Shown: positions 38,139-50,042, counted from the stretch's first letter. The stretch: DNA of 64,000 nt from an uncultured Bacteroidales bacterium (GCA_902801475.1 CADCIO010000003.1:1-64000), one strand, 5' to 3'. Numbers and translations are program-made. Notes: generated by a model not told the origin, from the letters alone.

Positions 38139-38829
38139 GTACTTTCTGTCCTTTGTTCTTGGTGAATTTGCCAAAGTGTATGGCATGTTTGGGGCATCGG
38201 TGATAGCATCGCAGGCACCCTGTGCAATTTTCGTGTTTCCACACAATCTTGCCTTTGTTATCTGTGGTGATATTGTCCAATGGGCAGCCACGCACACAGC
38301 GTTTGCAACGGATGCAATCCTTGTTCGTATGGAAGTATTTGTCAGTGACGAGAAAATGATTGAACACCCAACGCAGCACATAGGTCTTGAACCATGCAAA
38401 GCCTCCTCTGACCACCTCCGTCTTTTGTTCTTTCTGCTTGATGCTTTCAGCGATGGAAGGAAGGCGTTGGAGAGTTTCTTGTACTTTGGCTGTCGCCACC
38501 TCATCCTTATCTACATCGAAACCAGGCAGGCAGACGTAGGTGTTGGGCATGTGAACGGAGAAAACAGCATCCACTTTCCTGTCTAGTCGTTTGTTCAGAA
38601 TGGTGTCGGCATAGCCGATGTCATCGCCACAGGTCATCACTACCCATACATATTGAGCAGCTTTGATTTCCTCCTTGTGTTCGTCAATATATTCTCCTAC
38701 CACTTTGGGAATGCCCCATGCATACACGGGGAAGACCATGCCGAACACGTCCTGCTCGTCTTCCAGCAAACCTTTGAGTTTGTCTGCCACCCATTGGCTG
38801 TTGCCTGTTCCTGAAAAACAATAAATCAT
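38125..38829 (-). CDS. EFR1-type flavodoxin-ferredoxin protein
   Basis: A 234-residue protein with a flavodoxin-like N-terminal half (MIYCFSGTGNSQWVAD, the FMN phosphate loop; VFPVYAWGIP). The C-terminus has two [4Fe-4S] motifs (CIRCKRCVRGCP and CTGCLRCYHRCP). This is the EFR1 family arrangement; it is a cytoplasmic electron carrier of unknown partner. Its start overlaps the stop of the DUF1460 gene (TGATG) and its end overlaps the ABC-F start, so the three form an operon. Confidence 0.9.
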
Positions 38830-39707
38830 CAGTCTTTGAATCTGAACACACGGATGCCCGTATGCTTGTCTTGTTTCATCTCATACTCGTAGAACGTCTC
38901 CTTGCTCATCAGCACCTTTTTGTAGAGGCTTGACGCATGAAGCAGGTGAAGTTGTCCATTCTGCCAGAAAGCGATGCCGATGTGGCGAGTATCAAGCCCG
39001 TCGCTGTCGGTCAGCATGGCAACGATGTCTCCATCTTTTACAGCACCCAATGAAGTGTTTTGTCTCCATTGCAGATTCTTCTTGGGAATATATCGGAACT
39101 TCCTGCCGTTGGTGGCTTGTTCATATTGCTTGATAGGAGCGACGAAATTAGGATGGTTCTTCAGCTGCTTGTACAGCGTCGGATGGGCAGACATGTAATT
39201 GATGTTGATGGCTTGTACAGCTGTAAACGCTCCCCAAGGTTCTGATTGGGGTGCGATGTCCTCTACAATGCCCAACTGTTCATTGTCTTCTGCCCACCAA
39301 GTAAAGTAGTGGAGACGAGAGGTGTAGTCGGTCATCTTGCCCTCACGGAAACGTGTTTTCGAGAGATTCTTGCAGTAGTCGTCAAACGTGCGTTTATCTT
39401 GCTGGTCACACATCGAGAGTGCCACCACTGTTTCCACAAACGTAGTGCAGTCAAGTCCATGCAGGTTCACAATCAAATGTTCTGTATCGCCCAATTCCAA
39501 CGTGTGTGCCACGTATGGCAGTCCCAAGAATTTCTTGCCGAAGTAGAAAATGCGATTCTCGTTGCCACGCTGTGTGGGTGCTTCCTTCAACAGCTTCACC
39601 ACCAAGGCACTATCCTCCTTGGAGTATTCTATGTTCTGTGCTTGCATGCCAAGGGCAAAAACCAAGGCAAGAAGCGTTATCATCCATCTATTCATGCTGT
39701 GATACAT
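38829..39707 (-). CDS. DUF1460 secreted amidase-like protein
   Basis: A 292-residue protein with a signal peptide (WMITLLALVFALGMQAQ); the ATG at 39695 is an equally good start. The NlpC/P60-like catalytic region is visible as LHGLDCTTFVETVVAL (Cys) and DTRHIGIAFWQNGQLHLLHAS (His), matching DUF1460 proteins, which are related to N-acetylmuramoyl-L-alanine amidases. It probably acts on cell-wall fragments in the periplasm. A minus-strand TACCTTTG box at 39737-39730 overlaps the promoter of the divergent beta-galactosidase gene. Confidence 0.85.
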   Translation of the reverse strand: MYHSMNRWMITLLALVFALGMQAQNIEYSKEDSALVVKLLKEAPTQRGNENRIFYFGKKFLGLPYVAHTLELGDTEHLIVNLHGLDCTTFVETVVALSMCDQQDKRTFDDYCKNLSKTRFREGKMTDYTSRLHYFTWWAEDNEQLGIVEDIAPQSEPWGAFTAVQAININYMSAHPTLYKQLKNHPNFVAPIKQYEQATNGRKFRYIPKKNLQWRQNTSLGAVKDGDIVAMLTDSDGLDTRHIGIAFWQNGQLHLLHASSLYKKVLMSKETFYEYEMKQDKHTGIRVFRFKD

Positions 39708-39719
39708 TATTTATTATGA

Positions 39720-42854
<3,135 letters not shown>

Positions 42855-42882
42855 AGAAACAAAGAAGAAATAAAGAAACAAT

Positions 42883-42913
42883 GAAGGAAAGCATCTCATT
42901 GATGCCTTCCTTC
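42883..42913. terminator. Terminator between convergent genes
   Basis: GAAGG...GCATC pairs with GATGC...CCTTC; the hairpin overlaps the stop of the small minus-strand gene and lies 29 bases after the beta-galactosidase stop. Confidence 0.55.
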
Positions 42914-43087
42914 GTTTAGTTTCTCTTTTGCGGCTAGTTCAGCGGAGATGTCTTTCCTGCCGCGATAGTCAAACTTGTTGTTCACAAGGTTCTGCATGAA
43001 CGTGTTGGCACGGTTCAGCAGTTCGTTGTCGTCCGCGATCAGGTGGACGAGCCGTTGCAGTTGGTCAAATTGTGTTTCTTCTGCCAT
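42896..43087 (-). CDS. Small acidic hypothetical protein
   Basis: 63 residues from MAEETQFDQLQRLVHLIADD; the upstream extension of the frame crosses a promoter box and is rejected. It is helical and charged, with no motif. A minus-strand TACCTTTG box lies at 43122-43115. The sequence is well formed for a real small protein, but the family is unknown to me. Confidence 0.6.
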   Translation of the reverse strand: MAEETQFDQLQRLVHLIADDNELLNRANTFMQNLVNNKFDYRGRKDISAELAAKEKLNEGRHQ

Positions 43088-43314
43088 AGTTGGATTGTTT
43101 TCGTTTTTCGGGGACAAAGGTATATAAAAGAAATGAATAATGAAAAAAGAAAGGCGAAAAAAATACATTGACATCAATGCTTTGCACCTTTTTACTCTTC
43201 ATTTTTCATCATTTGCTTTCATTTGAAGGAACTCTTGACCCTTATGACTTGGAGGTATAGGTTGGGCAGTGTCCTCAATGAGTCATTAGCTGAAATTGTA
43301 GCTTTGCTTGGTTG

Positions 43315-44124
43315 TTACTTCCAAAAACCAAAGAAGTGCTTCACAGGACCAAAGCCGTTACCTATTTCATAGTCGGCACCAGCAACGATGGCATCATTGA
43401 TATACTGCTTGGCTGCTGCGGCGGCATCTGGCAGGTTCATGCCCTTGGCAAGCATAGAGGCAAAAGCCGACGACATCGTGCATCCTGTGCCATGGGTGTT
43501 CTTGGTGTGGATACGTACCGATGGCAACTCATACACCTTGCCTTCCTCGGCATCATAGAAGATATCTACCAGCTTCTCTTCTGTGAGGTGACCCGCTTTC
43601 AGGAGCACTGAGGTCTGAGCCTTCTCTGCGAGTCGACGTGCAGCATCAGGAAGAGATGACTGACAATCGAGTGTCTCTCCGCCAAGCAGAATCTCCGCCT
43701 CTGGGATATTAGGGGTAATGACGCGGGCACGAGGCAACAGGATGGTGATAAGAGAGTCAATGGCACTGTCTTCGATAAGCTTGTGACCTGAGGTTGATAC
43801 CATCACAGGGTCGAGCACGACATTCCTGATCTTGAAAGCATCCAACTGACGAGCTACTGCTTCCACCACTTCCGATGAATGCAGCATACCTATCTTGATG
43901 GCATCAGCACCGATGTCGGAGAGGACGGCTTCAATCTGCTGTTCAATGATGGGTGTGGGTACTGCGCTCACAGCTGTCACGCCGAGTGTGTTCTGTACCG
44001 TGATAGCTGTAATGGCAGATGCAGCATAGCAACCACATGCTGATATGGTTTTTATGTCGGCTTGTATGCCGGCACCACCACCAGAATCACTTCCGGCAAT
44101 GGTGAGTACACGATTGTATTTCAT
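43315..44124 (-). CDS. thiD: Hydroxymethylpyrimidine (phosphate) kinase
   Basis: A 269-residue ribokinase-fold enzyme. The N-terminus LTIAGSDSGGGAGIQADIK and the ATP/anion-hole motif NTHGTGCTMSSAFAS identify ThiD, which phosphorylates HMP to HMP-PP in the cytoplasm. It is the last gene of a thiM - thiE/tenA - thiD operon, starting 39 bases after the fusion gene. Length is normal. Confidence 0.95.
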   Translation of the reverse strand: MKYNRVLTIAGSDSGGGAGIQADIKTISACGCYAASAITAITVQNTLGVTAVSAVPTPIIEQQIEAVLSDIGADAIKIGMLHSSEVVEAVARQLDAFKIRNVVLDPVMVSTSGHKLIEDSAIDSLITILLPRARVITPNIPEAEILLGGETLDCQSSLPDAARRLAEKAQTSVLLKAGHLTEEKLVDIFYDAEEGKVYELPSVRIHTKNTHGTGCTMSSAFASMLAKGMNLPDAAAAAKQYINDAIVAGADYEIGNGFGPVKHFFGFWK

Positions 44125-44163
44125 ATAGAGGAATTATTTCTTGTTTTTGATGTTTCGAGGGGA

Positions 44164-45423
44164 TCAGAGGCACTGCTGCCAGAAAAGTATTTCCATTTCG
44201 GTGCTACGGACAAAAGCGTGACGCATGGCTGCGCGGAGTTGGATGTCACCTTCTGAAGCCAGTTTGTTTGCCAGACGCTGCATGACTGGAACGCCTTCGT
44301 CCATCACAGGTGAAGTGTAGCAGTTGATCCATTCATGATAGAAGTTGTTCGCTGGGTCCTTTTCTATGGCCTTCAGGTATTTGCCCACCTCATTATAGAT
44401 CCATATACAAGGCAGCAGGGCTGCAATAGCCATGGGAAGATTGCCTGACTCGATATAGAGAGAGGTGAATTCCATGTACTCAGTCGTCAGCGGCATGGGC
44501 TGAACGTTGTCATGGCCTATCTCCATGCTGAGGGCTTCGTTCAAGGCTTTTTCTGCCTTCATGGCATCCTCGACAAAGATACGGATCTGTTCACGCGCTT
44601 CTCCTTCTTCCACCATCGATGCAAGCTTGTTCATCTCCTTGGCGTAGTTTGCCAGATAGATGGCGTCTTGCTCCAGATACCGCTTGAAGGTGTCTCGTGG
44701 GAGGGTTCCATCTGCCATCTGCATGATAAAAGGGTGGTGCTTGATCTGTTCAAACAACGGGGTTACCACCTGCCAAGCGTTGTCGCACCAGGAGCCCTGC
44801 TTATCCTTGACGAGCTGAAGCAGTTCCGCCGATGACTGACGAGGAGAGTCGGCACTTACGATGTCGGATACGACGGCAATTCCATCTACGCCTCGGCTGA
44901 TGACATCAGCTGCTGTGCGATGGTTCATGCCGCCAATTCCCACTGCAGGATGCACACTATGCGCCATAGCAATCTGAGCCCCATCCAGACCGAATGGTTT
45001 TGCGGTATCGGTCTTGGTTGAAGTACCAAAGATAGGAGAAATGGCAATATAGTCAACGTCGAGCTGGTTTGCTTCCTTGAGGTCACCCATGTTCTCTACG
45101 GAGAGACCGATAATCTTATCAGGTCCAAGCAGCTGTCGTGCAATATGATATGGCATATCTGATTGTCCGATATGTACGCCATCGGCATCAACTGCAAGTG
45201 CAACATCCAGACGGTCGTTGATAATCAGGGGAACACCGTAAGGACGCAACGTCTCCTTCAACTGCTGAGCCAACGCCACAAAGGTGGCCGTATCGCAATC
45301 CTTCTCACGTAGCTGCACGATAGTACAGCCACCCTTAACAGCCTCTTCCACAATCCAGTGCATATCTCTTCCACGAGACAGTGGACGGTCTGTAACTAGA
45401 TATAATGATAAATCGAAGTCCAT
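44164..45423 (-). CDS. thiE: Thiamine-phosphate synthase fused to thiaminase II (ThiE-TenA)
   Basis: A 419-residue fusion. Residues 1-205 are ThiE: LVTDRPLSRGRDMH, IVQLREKDCDT, DGVHIGQSDMP and AVGIGGMNHRTA; it joins HMP-PP and THZ-P to thiamine phosphate. Residues ~215-419 are TenA/thiaminase II: MADGTLPRDTFKRYLEQDAIYL, LPCIWIYNEVGKYL and YHEWINCYTS, which salvages HMP from degraded thiamine. Its ATG overlaps the thiM stop (TAATG), implying coupled translation. Together the operon covers salvage of both thiamine halves; de novo thiC and thiG are not in the window. Confidence 0.92.
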   Translation of the reverse strand: MDFDLSLYLVTDRPLSRGRDMHWIVEEAVKGGCTIVQLREKDCDTATFVALAQQLKETLRPYGVPLIINDRLDVALAVDADGVHIGQSDMPYHIARQLLGPDKIIGLSVENMGDLKEANQLDVDYIAISPIFGTSTKTDTAKPFGLDGAQIAMAHSVHPAVGIGGMNHRTAADVISRGVDGIAVVSDIVSADSPRQSSAELLQLVKDKQGSWCDNAWQVVTPLFEQIKHHPFIMQMADGTLPRDTFKRYLEQDAIYLANYAKEMNKLASMVEEGEAREQIRIFVEDAMKAEKALNEALSMEIGHDNVQPMPLTTEYMEFTSLYIESGNLPMAIAALLPCIWIYNEVGKYLKAIEKDPANNFYHEWINCYTSPVMDEGVPVMQRLANKLASEGDIQLRAAMRHAFVRSTEMEILFWQQCL

Positions 45424-46217
45424 TACTGTCGTACAGTGTTGATTAGTTCTTCAGGAGTGATGGTGTAAAGAAGGTCATTGAAGTTGGTAAGTAGAGAGCC
45501 TGGTCCAGCCGATTTCTTAGCTGCCAGTTCACCAACTACACCCATAAGGGCCATTGCGTGGAGCGATGCCTCAAACGGATCTGGATTGATGGCGGCAAAG
45601 GCTGCTACCATTGAGGATGCGGTGCATCCCATAGCTGTTACCAGAGTCTGCATGGGCGAACCGTTTGTCAGCTGCTCGGTGCGCTCACCATCTGTCACAT
45701 AATCCGTAGCTCCACTGATGGTAACGATAGCACCTGTCTGCTTTGCCAGCATCTTTGCCGACTCTATAGCATCGGACGACGCTGCACTTGAATCAACACC
45801 CTTACTCTTCACATTGGCATTGACAAGCGCCATAATCTCAGAACCGTTTCCTCGTATGATGGTGGGGTGGCACTCATTGATAATCTTCCATGCTGTTTGG
45901 GTACGGTATGGTGTTGCACCTGCACCCACAGGGTCGAGTACTGTCACCCCTCCACGATTATTCATTGCCCTGCCGGCAGCAAGCATTCCCTCAACCCACT
46001 GTTTGTCGAGAGTACCGATGTTAATCATCAACGCGCCAGCAATAGCTGTCATATCTTCCATTTCTTCAACAGCATGAGCCATGACAGGCGATGCACCTAC
46101 GGCGAGGAGAGCATTGGCCGTAAAGTTCATAGCAACATAGTTGGTGATGTTATGTACGAGTGGCGACTTTTCACGAATGGCTGTCAGATCAGCAGCGAGT
46201 TTTTCTTTGTTTAGCAT
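45423..46217 (-). CDS. thiM: Hydroxyethylthiazole kinase
   Basis: A 264-residue enzyme. LVHNITNYVAMNFTANALLA near the N-terminus and VLDPVGAGATPYR and VTAMGCTASSMVAAFAA further on are ThiM hallmarks. It phosphorylates the thiazole moiety (THZ). It is the first gene of the thiamine operon. A minus-strand -7 box (TAACTTTG, 46278-46271) lies about 55 bases upstream, leaving a leader too short for a TPP riboswitch; none of the THI-box sequences is visible. Confidence 0.95.
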   Translation of the reverse strand: MLNKEKLAADLTAIREKSPLVHNITNYVAMNFTANALLAVGASPVMAHAVEEMEDMTAIAGALMINIGTLDKQWVEGMLAAGRAMNNRGGVTVLDPVGAGATPYRTQTAWKIINECHPTIIRGNGSEIMALVNANVKSKGVDSSAASSDAIESAKMLAKQTGAIVTISGATDYVTDGERTEQLTNGSPMQTLVTAMGCTASSMVAAFAAINPDPFEASLHAMALMGVVGELAAKKSAGPGSLLTNFNDLLYTITPEELINTVRQ

Positions 46218-46270
46218 ATCAAATAGTATTTATATGTTATTGACTTAACCCCTTTAGTTAAAATCCGATG

Positions 46271-46306
46271 CAAAGTTACGACTTTTTTTATTTTTTTGTA
46301 ATTTTG
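46271..46306. promoter_or_regulatory. Divergent promoter boxes for thiM and the sigma-factor gene
   Basis: The minus-strand TAACTTTG (46278-46271) faces thiM; the plus-strand TAATTTTG (46299-46306) faces the ECF sigma gene at 46374. Both -33 elements are weak. Confidence 0.45.
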
Positions 46307-46373
46307 TGGCGTTTTTCAACTTAAGTATTTCCTATTTCTTGCGTAAAGAGGGTAAAAGCAACTCAAAAACAGC

Positions 46374-46883
46374 ATGGACAGAACCGCATTTGAACAGACA
46401 GCAGCGCGACTGCGTCCTCTAATTCTCCGCATCGGAAGAGACTTCTTCGGCTCAGCGGACGATGCAGAGGACGTGGCTCAAGAGACGCTCTTGCAACTGT
46501 GGCGATACTGTCAGCAGCTGGACGAAAGCCGAAACATCGAGGCACTGGCTGTGAGGGTGGCAAAAAACTGCTGTGTGAACATGAAACGACGGCAACACCT
46601 CACGTTGGTGCGAGAAACGGACGGCATGGGCGAAACCAATCCATCACCACACCTCTCCCCACATGAAGAAGTGGAACGGGAGGAAGGGCTGAAAGCCTTG
46701 GACAAAGCCATCAGTCAGTTGCAACCTCGCGAACGCCAACTCTTCGAGATGCGACAGCAAGACGGACTCTCAACCGAAGAAATCGCCCAACAGACGGGCA
46801 TCCCGAAAGCCTCTGTGCAGAGCATGGTGGCAATGGCAAGAAAGAAAGTGTTTAACGAAATGAAAAGGAGGATGAACTTATGA
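46374..46883 (+). CDS. ECF-type RNA polymerase sigma factor
   Basis: A 169-residue sigma-70 family protein of ECF size. Region 2 (FFGSADDAEDVAQETLLQLW) and region 4 (LQPRERQLFEMRQQDGLSTEEIAQQTGIPKASVQSMVAMARKKV, seen in part) are clear. Its last codons overlap the next ATG (ATGA), so it is translated together with a membrane protein that is likely its regulator. The target promoter is unknown. Confidence 0.92.
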   Translation: MDRTAFEQTAARLRPLILRIGRDFFGSADDAEDVAQETLLQLWRYCQQLDESRNIEALAVRVAKNCCVNMKRRQHLTLVRETDGMGETNPSPHLSPHEEVEREEGLKALDKAISQLQPRERQLFEMRQQDGLSTEEIAQQTGIPKASVQSMVAMARKKVFNEMKRRMNL

Positions 46884-47548
46884 CACAGCAAGAAGTCAAT
46901 CGACTCATCGATCTCTATATGGAAGGCAAGACCTCCCCAGAGGAGGAACACCAGCTCGCCATCGAGGTGAATCGCTCTGATGCACCTGCCGAGTGGAAGA
47001 TCATCGCCGAGATGCTGGGCGAACTCACGTTGGGTGAAGCCCTCTACGACCAGACAATGGCTGAGCGGAAACGGGTACGCATCCGTCGCTATATCGGTTG
47101 GAGCATAGCAGCTGTAGCAGCATGTCTGACGCTGTGGTTCGTGCTGGGCAAGCTCAGCATCCCGACTCTTCAGCAAGATACAGCCCCTCAAATCGCCCAA
47201 CAGCCTAAGCCTGTGGTGAAGCCGGAGGTGAAGGAGAAGGAAGTGTCGACAGTGCTGACCCCAGCATCTCCAGCCGAAGAGCAAGTGGCATACAACGCTC
47301 CCACGAAACGCATCAAGAAGCATCGCAAAAACGCTCGTCCTGTAGTGGAAGAAGTGGTGGAAGAGGAAGTGCCCATGCTGCCAGAAGTGAGCGAAGAGGA
47401 ACTGGCGCAGGTGGAGAGAAACTTCCAGATGTGGCAACTCAAACAAGCCATCCTGATGGAGAAGGTGGAACTGGATGCCGCTACGATGGCATTGAACAAA
47501 AAGTATGAGGCTTACCTCGAAGAATACAGAAACAGCATCGAAATATAA
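46880..47548 (+). CDS. Single-pass membrane protein, probable anti-sigma partner
   Basis: A 222-residue protein. The N-terminal ~75 residues are cytoplasmic and helical (TQQEVNRLIDLYMEGKTSPEEE), a layout like anti-sigma domains. One membrane helix follows (IGWSIAAVAACLTLWFVLG, ~75-95). A periplasmic Pro/Glu/Val-rich segment ends in a helix rich in Lys and Glu. Position directly behind an ECF sigma gene with a 4-base overlap supports the role; no zinc-binding HxxxCxxC motif is seen. Confidence 0.75.
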   Translation: MTQQEVNRLIDLYMEGKTSPEEEHQLAIEVNRSDAPAEWKIIAEMLGELTLGEALYDQTMAERKRVRIRRYIGWSIAAVAACLTLWFVLGKLSIPTLQQDTAPQIAQQPKPVVKPEVKEKEVSTVLTPASPAEEQVAYNAPTKRIKKHRKNARPVVEEVVEEEVPMLPEVSEEELAQVERNFQMWQLKQAILMEKVELDAATMALNKKYEAYLEEYRNSIEI

Positions 47549-47569
47549 CAATCTAAAACAGCAAGGAAT

Positions 47570-48682
47570 ATGAAAACAAGAAACATCCGCTATGCAGCAT
47601 TGTTGCTGGCAGCAATCGTGAGCCTGAACATGTCGGCTCAGAAGAACGTGCTCAAGGCATTTGAGAAGTTCAAGAACTCGAAAGGTGTGACCATCACGAA
47701 CACAGTTCGTGAACAAGGCAAAACCAGTACGCTCCATCCCTGGCGATGCAACATCGTGGAATTCAAAGTGATTCCAGGGGCGGGATATGTCACCATGACA
47801 AACGAACTGCGAGCTGCTTTCGAACAGGACAGTCAAGACACAGACGTGACCTACTACGGACAAATGAAGGGACTTCCAGAAAATGCCACAGAGGCAGAGA
47901 AAGCGAAGTACAAGAAGACCATCGTGCGCTACAATGACGAAGATGACCCTATCGTGATCGGCGAGAACACGACCTACGACGTATTGGTGCTTCGCAGCAA
48001 CTCGAAAGAGCATGCTGGCAACCGTATCGTGGTGGCAGTGGAGTGGAAACTGGATGGCAAGTCTGGCAGCTGGAAGGGTAATCTGTACGAGATCGAAGGA
48101 CCAAGCGGCTTTGTGAGAACTGCCACGGCATCCACTGCTGGAGAGGAAATGGGACAAGACGACTTCATCACCCGCATGACCTTCTATCGCGACAACTACA
48201 CGAACGGAAGAGGTGATGACAGACCATTGCTGATGAGCATGCTGACTTATTTGACCGCCAACGCACCAATGGCATCCGAGAATGAAATAGCAGTGGCTCG
48301 CTCCATCCTTGGAGAAATGGGACAAACCAATGGCGAGATATCACCCTCTATCATCATGAATCAAAATTTTATCACACAATGCCTTCAGGTATTAGAGTTG
48401 AAAAATGGGGACATGGTGGATGGTGCATTGGTGATGGAACGCTTGGACAGCTATTACAAGGAATTTAGGAGAGAAACCATCATATCCATGCAGCAACAGA
48501 TACTGAACCGAATGGCAGAATACATCCGTGCCCAGCAGGAAAAAGGAATGAGTGATGCCACCTTCAACAAAGTGGTCAAGATTCTGGGCGATTGGAAAAG
48601 TTCATCTACCATCATCGCACATAAACAATACATCTCTAACGTTCTCCAGAATCTGGAGCGGAAACAAAACGGAATTAAGTAA
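47570..48682 (+). CDS. Secreted protein of unknown function, sigma-factor operon
   Basis: A 370-residue protein with signal peptide YAALLLAAIVSLNMSAQ. The N-terminal region (KNVLKAFEKFKNSKGVTITNT) resembles the start of small Bacteroidales DUF4252-like proteins; the remainder is mixed alpha/beta without motif. It lies 21 bases after the anti-sigma-like gene, so it is probably controlled by the sigma factor and acts in the envelope. Confidence 0.7.
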   Translation: MKTRNIRYAALLLAAIVSLNMSAQKNVLKAFEKFKNSKGVTITNTVREQGKTSTLHPWRCNIVEFKVIPGAGYVTMTNELRAAFEQDSQDTDVTYYGQMKGLPENATEAEKAKYKKTIVRYNDEDDPIVIGENTTYDVLVLRSNSKEHAGNRIVVAVEWKLDGKSGSWKGNLYEIEGPSGFVRTATASTAGEEMGQDDFITRMTFYRDNYTNGRGDDRPLLMSMLTYLTANAPMASENEIAVARSILGEMGQTNGEISPSIIMNQNFITQCLQVLELKNGDMVDGALVMERLDSYYKEFRRETIISMQQQILNRMAEYIRAQQEKGMSDATFNKVVKILGDWKSSSTIIAHKQYISNVLQNLERKQNGIK

Positions 48683-48709
48683 ATCGGAGGCTCGACAGAC
48701 GAGACAACA

Positions 48710-48746
48710 AAAGGGGAAGGCTGCAACCATTGCAACCTTCTCCTTT
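48710..48746. terminator. Bidirectional terminator after the sigma-factor operon
   Basis: AAAGGGGAAGG-TGCAA pairs with TTGCA-CCTTCTCCTTT, a nearly perfect stem between the plus-strand operon and the minus-strand smalltalk gene. Confidence 0.7.
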
Positions 48747-48774
48747 CTACATCTTACATTTTACATTTTTCATC

Positions 48775-48882
48775 TTACATCATGCATCGCATGCAACTCG
48801 TGGTTCCCATAGCAGTCAGCGCTGCCGTCAGGATAGACACCACCACCTGAATGATGGTTCTCCAAAAATCTTTATTCTTCAT
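48775..48882 (-). CDS. 'Smalltalk' small protein
   Basis: 35 residues, MKNKDFWRTIIQVVVSILTA followed by ALTAMGTTSCM and a short tail. This is the NCBI-named smalltalk protein of Bacteroidales: a short hydrophobic segment ending in TTSC, usually found beside an HU-HIG gene, as here. It may be membrane-associated; function is unknown. It sits 203 bases downstream of the HU gene on the same strand, beyond a GC-rich inverted repeat. Confidence 0.85.
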   Translation of the reverse strand: MKNKDFWRTIIQVVVSILTAALTAMGTTSCMRCMM

Positions 48883-48897
48883 AATTGTAGTTAGTTT

Positions 48898-49080
48898 TGA
48901 GGGGCAAGGGGCAAGGGGCAAGAGGTTTGTTTTGAGGGGCAGGGTGCAAGGTGCAAGAGAACCTTTAGCTCGACGGAGTCAAATGTTATGCTTTGAGTTC
49001 CTAACGTGCAAGGTATCCTCTCGCTCCTTGCTCCTCGCCCCTTGCCCCTCTCTCCTTGCCCCTCTCGCCTCAACTGTCAA
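48898..49080. repeat. GC-rich imperfect inverted repeat between HU and smalltalk genes
   Basis: The left side repeats GGGGCAAG several times and the right side repeats the complement (CTTGCCCC), allowing a long imperfect stem. The sequence also contains GTGCAAG-type units. It occupies the whole 48883-49085 gap. Confidence 0.6.
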
Positions 49081-49085
49081 CTCCC

Positions 49086-49637
49086 TTAGTCTCCATCCGG
49101 GTCGTCCACCAACGTGCCGCCACCACCGTTGTTGTTGCCACCAGTGTTCTCGCCATCACCGTTGTTCTCGCCACCTTCGTTCTCAGGGTCTTCCACGTTG
49201 CCCTCATCGCTGGAGGTCACACGCTTCACTTCCTTGCCCGTGCGGTCGTAGCAGGTGATTTGGATGGCAGTGCCGGCAAGTTCCTCCTTGAGTTCCACTG
49301 CGGGGGTGAAGATGATGCGTCGGCTCTTGATGAGGGCGGTCTTCACCTTGTTCACATCCTCCACCGCCTTGGCGCGGAGTCCGAATCGCATGGTGCCGAG
49401 TCCTGGGAGTGCCACCGAATGACCTTCTGTCGCCCATGCCTTGATCACCTCACCTGCTGCATCCCAGCAAGCCTGCATCACACCCTGGCTCACTCCGCTT
49501 CGGAGCGCTGCTTCGCGGATCACCTTCTGCTGATTCAGCGAGGTGTAGAGTTCTGGAGACATCACGTAGCGCCACACGCCCGCATCCGTCTTGTTGAATT
49601 TCACCAGTCGTTCAACTGCTTTCACTTTCAATGCCAT
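49086..49637 (-). CDS. HU-HIG family DNA-binding protein
   Basis: 183 residues from MALKVKAVERLVKFNKTDAG, preferred over an upstream in-frame start. The N-terminal ~115 residues match the HU-HIG domain of Bacteroidales: NQQKVIREAALRSGVSQGVM, LPGLGTMRFGLRA and VKTALIKSRRIIFTPA. The C-terminus is an acidic, Gly/Asn-rich tail (about residues 140-183). HU-HIG proteins bind DNA and are linked to this locus type. A full promoter lies upstream (49820-49851). Confidence 0.88.
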   Translation of the reverse strand: MALKVKAVERLVKFNKTDAGVWRYVMSPELYTSLNQQKVIREAALRSGVSQGVMQACWDAAGEVIKAWATEGHSVALPGLGTMRFGLRAKAVEDVNKVKTALIKSRRIIFTPAVELKEELAGTAIQITCYDRTGKEVKRVTSSDEGNVEDPENEGGENNGDGENTGGNNNGGGGTLVDDPDGD

Positions 49638-49819
49638 AATCTCATTTACAATTTTACCATGTACCACGTACAATTGATGGGTTAATAATTAGTTAGTTTC
49701 TCTACGTCGACGTGTCTCCATTCGGCTCCTTTTTGCCCGCTGGTTAGGAAAATTTTGCTGGCCAGTTTCAAAAAAATCTTTCTCCAGGCAGGGCGCAAAT
49801 CCACCTCATTTTGACACTG

Positions 49820-49851
49820 CAAAGTTACGACATTTTCCTTGCGGTGTCAAA
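49820..49851 (-). promoter_or_regulatory. Promoter of the HU-HIG gene
   Basis: Minus-strand TTTG (49851-49848), a 20-base spacer and TAACTTTG (49827-49820) match the consensus and lead to the ATG at 49637 through a ~180-base leader. Confidence 0.75.
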
Positions 49852-49910
49852 CTTTCACCCTCCAATTGGAGCGATTTTCAACATCAATTCACGCGATTTT
49901 CAACAAGGCT

Positions 49911-50042
49911 ATGACAAATGACAGATGACAGTTTTTGAAAATCGAGGGATTAATGGGTTAGTATTATATATTAATATATAATACTAAAGCTCTCTTTTCT
50001 CAAATTCAAAAAACTGTCATTTGTCATACTGTCATTTGTCAT
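49911..50042. repeat. Large palindromic region with nested perfect palindrome
   Basis: The outer arms carry direct repeats of TGACAAATGACAG, complementary on the other side (CTGTCATTTGTCA). TTTTTGAA pairs with TTCAAAAA. At the centre (49958-49987) lies a perfect 30-base palindrome of TTAGTATTATATA and complement. The structure lies in the gene-free stretch 49852-50199. Confidence 0.75.

Noticed and set aside
46218..46330. TPP riboswitch upstream of thiM
   Set aside because: The leader is short and none of the conserved THI-box sequences is visible.
46715..48325. Long 536-codon open frame on the minus strand
   Set aside because: It runs antisense through three well-supported genes (sigma factor, membrane protein, secreted protein) and its translation is His/Cys/Leu-rich without domains.
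48898..50042. CRISPR array
   Set aside because: The repeats are short, irregular and complementary; there are no unique spacers of constant length and no cas genes in the window.
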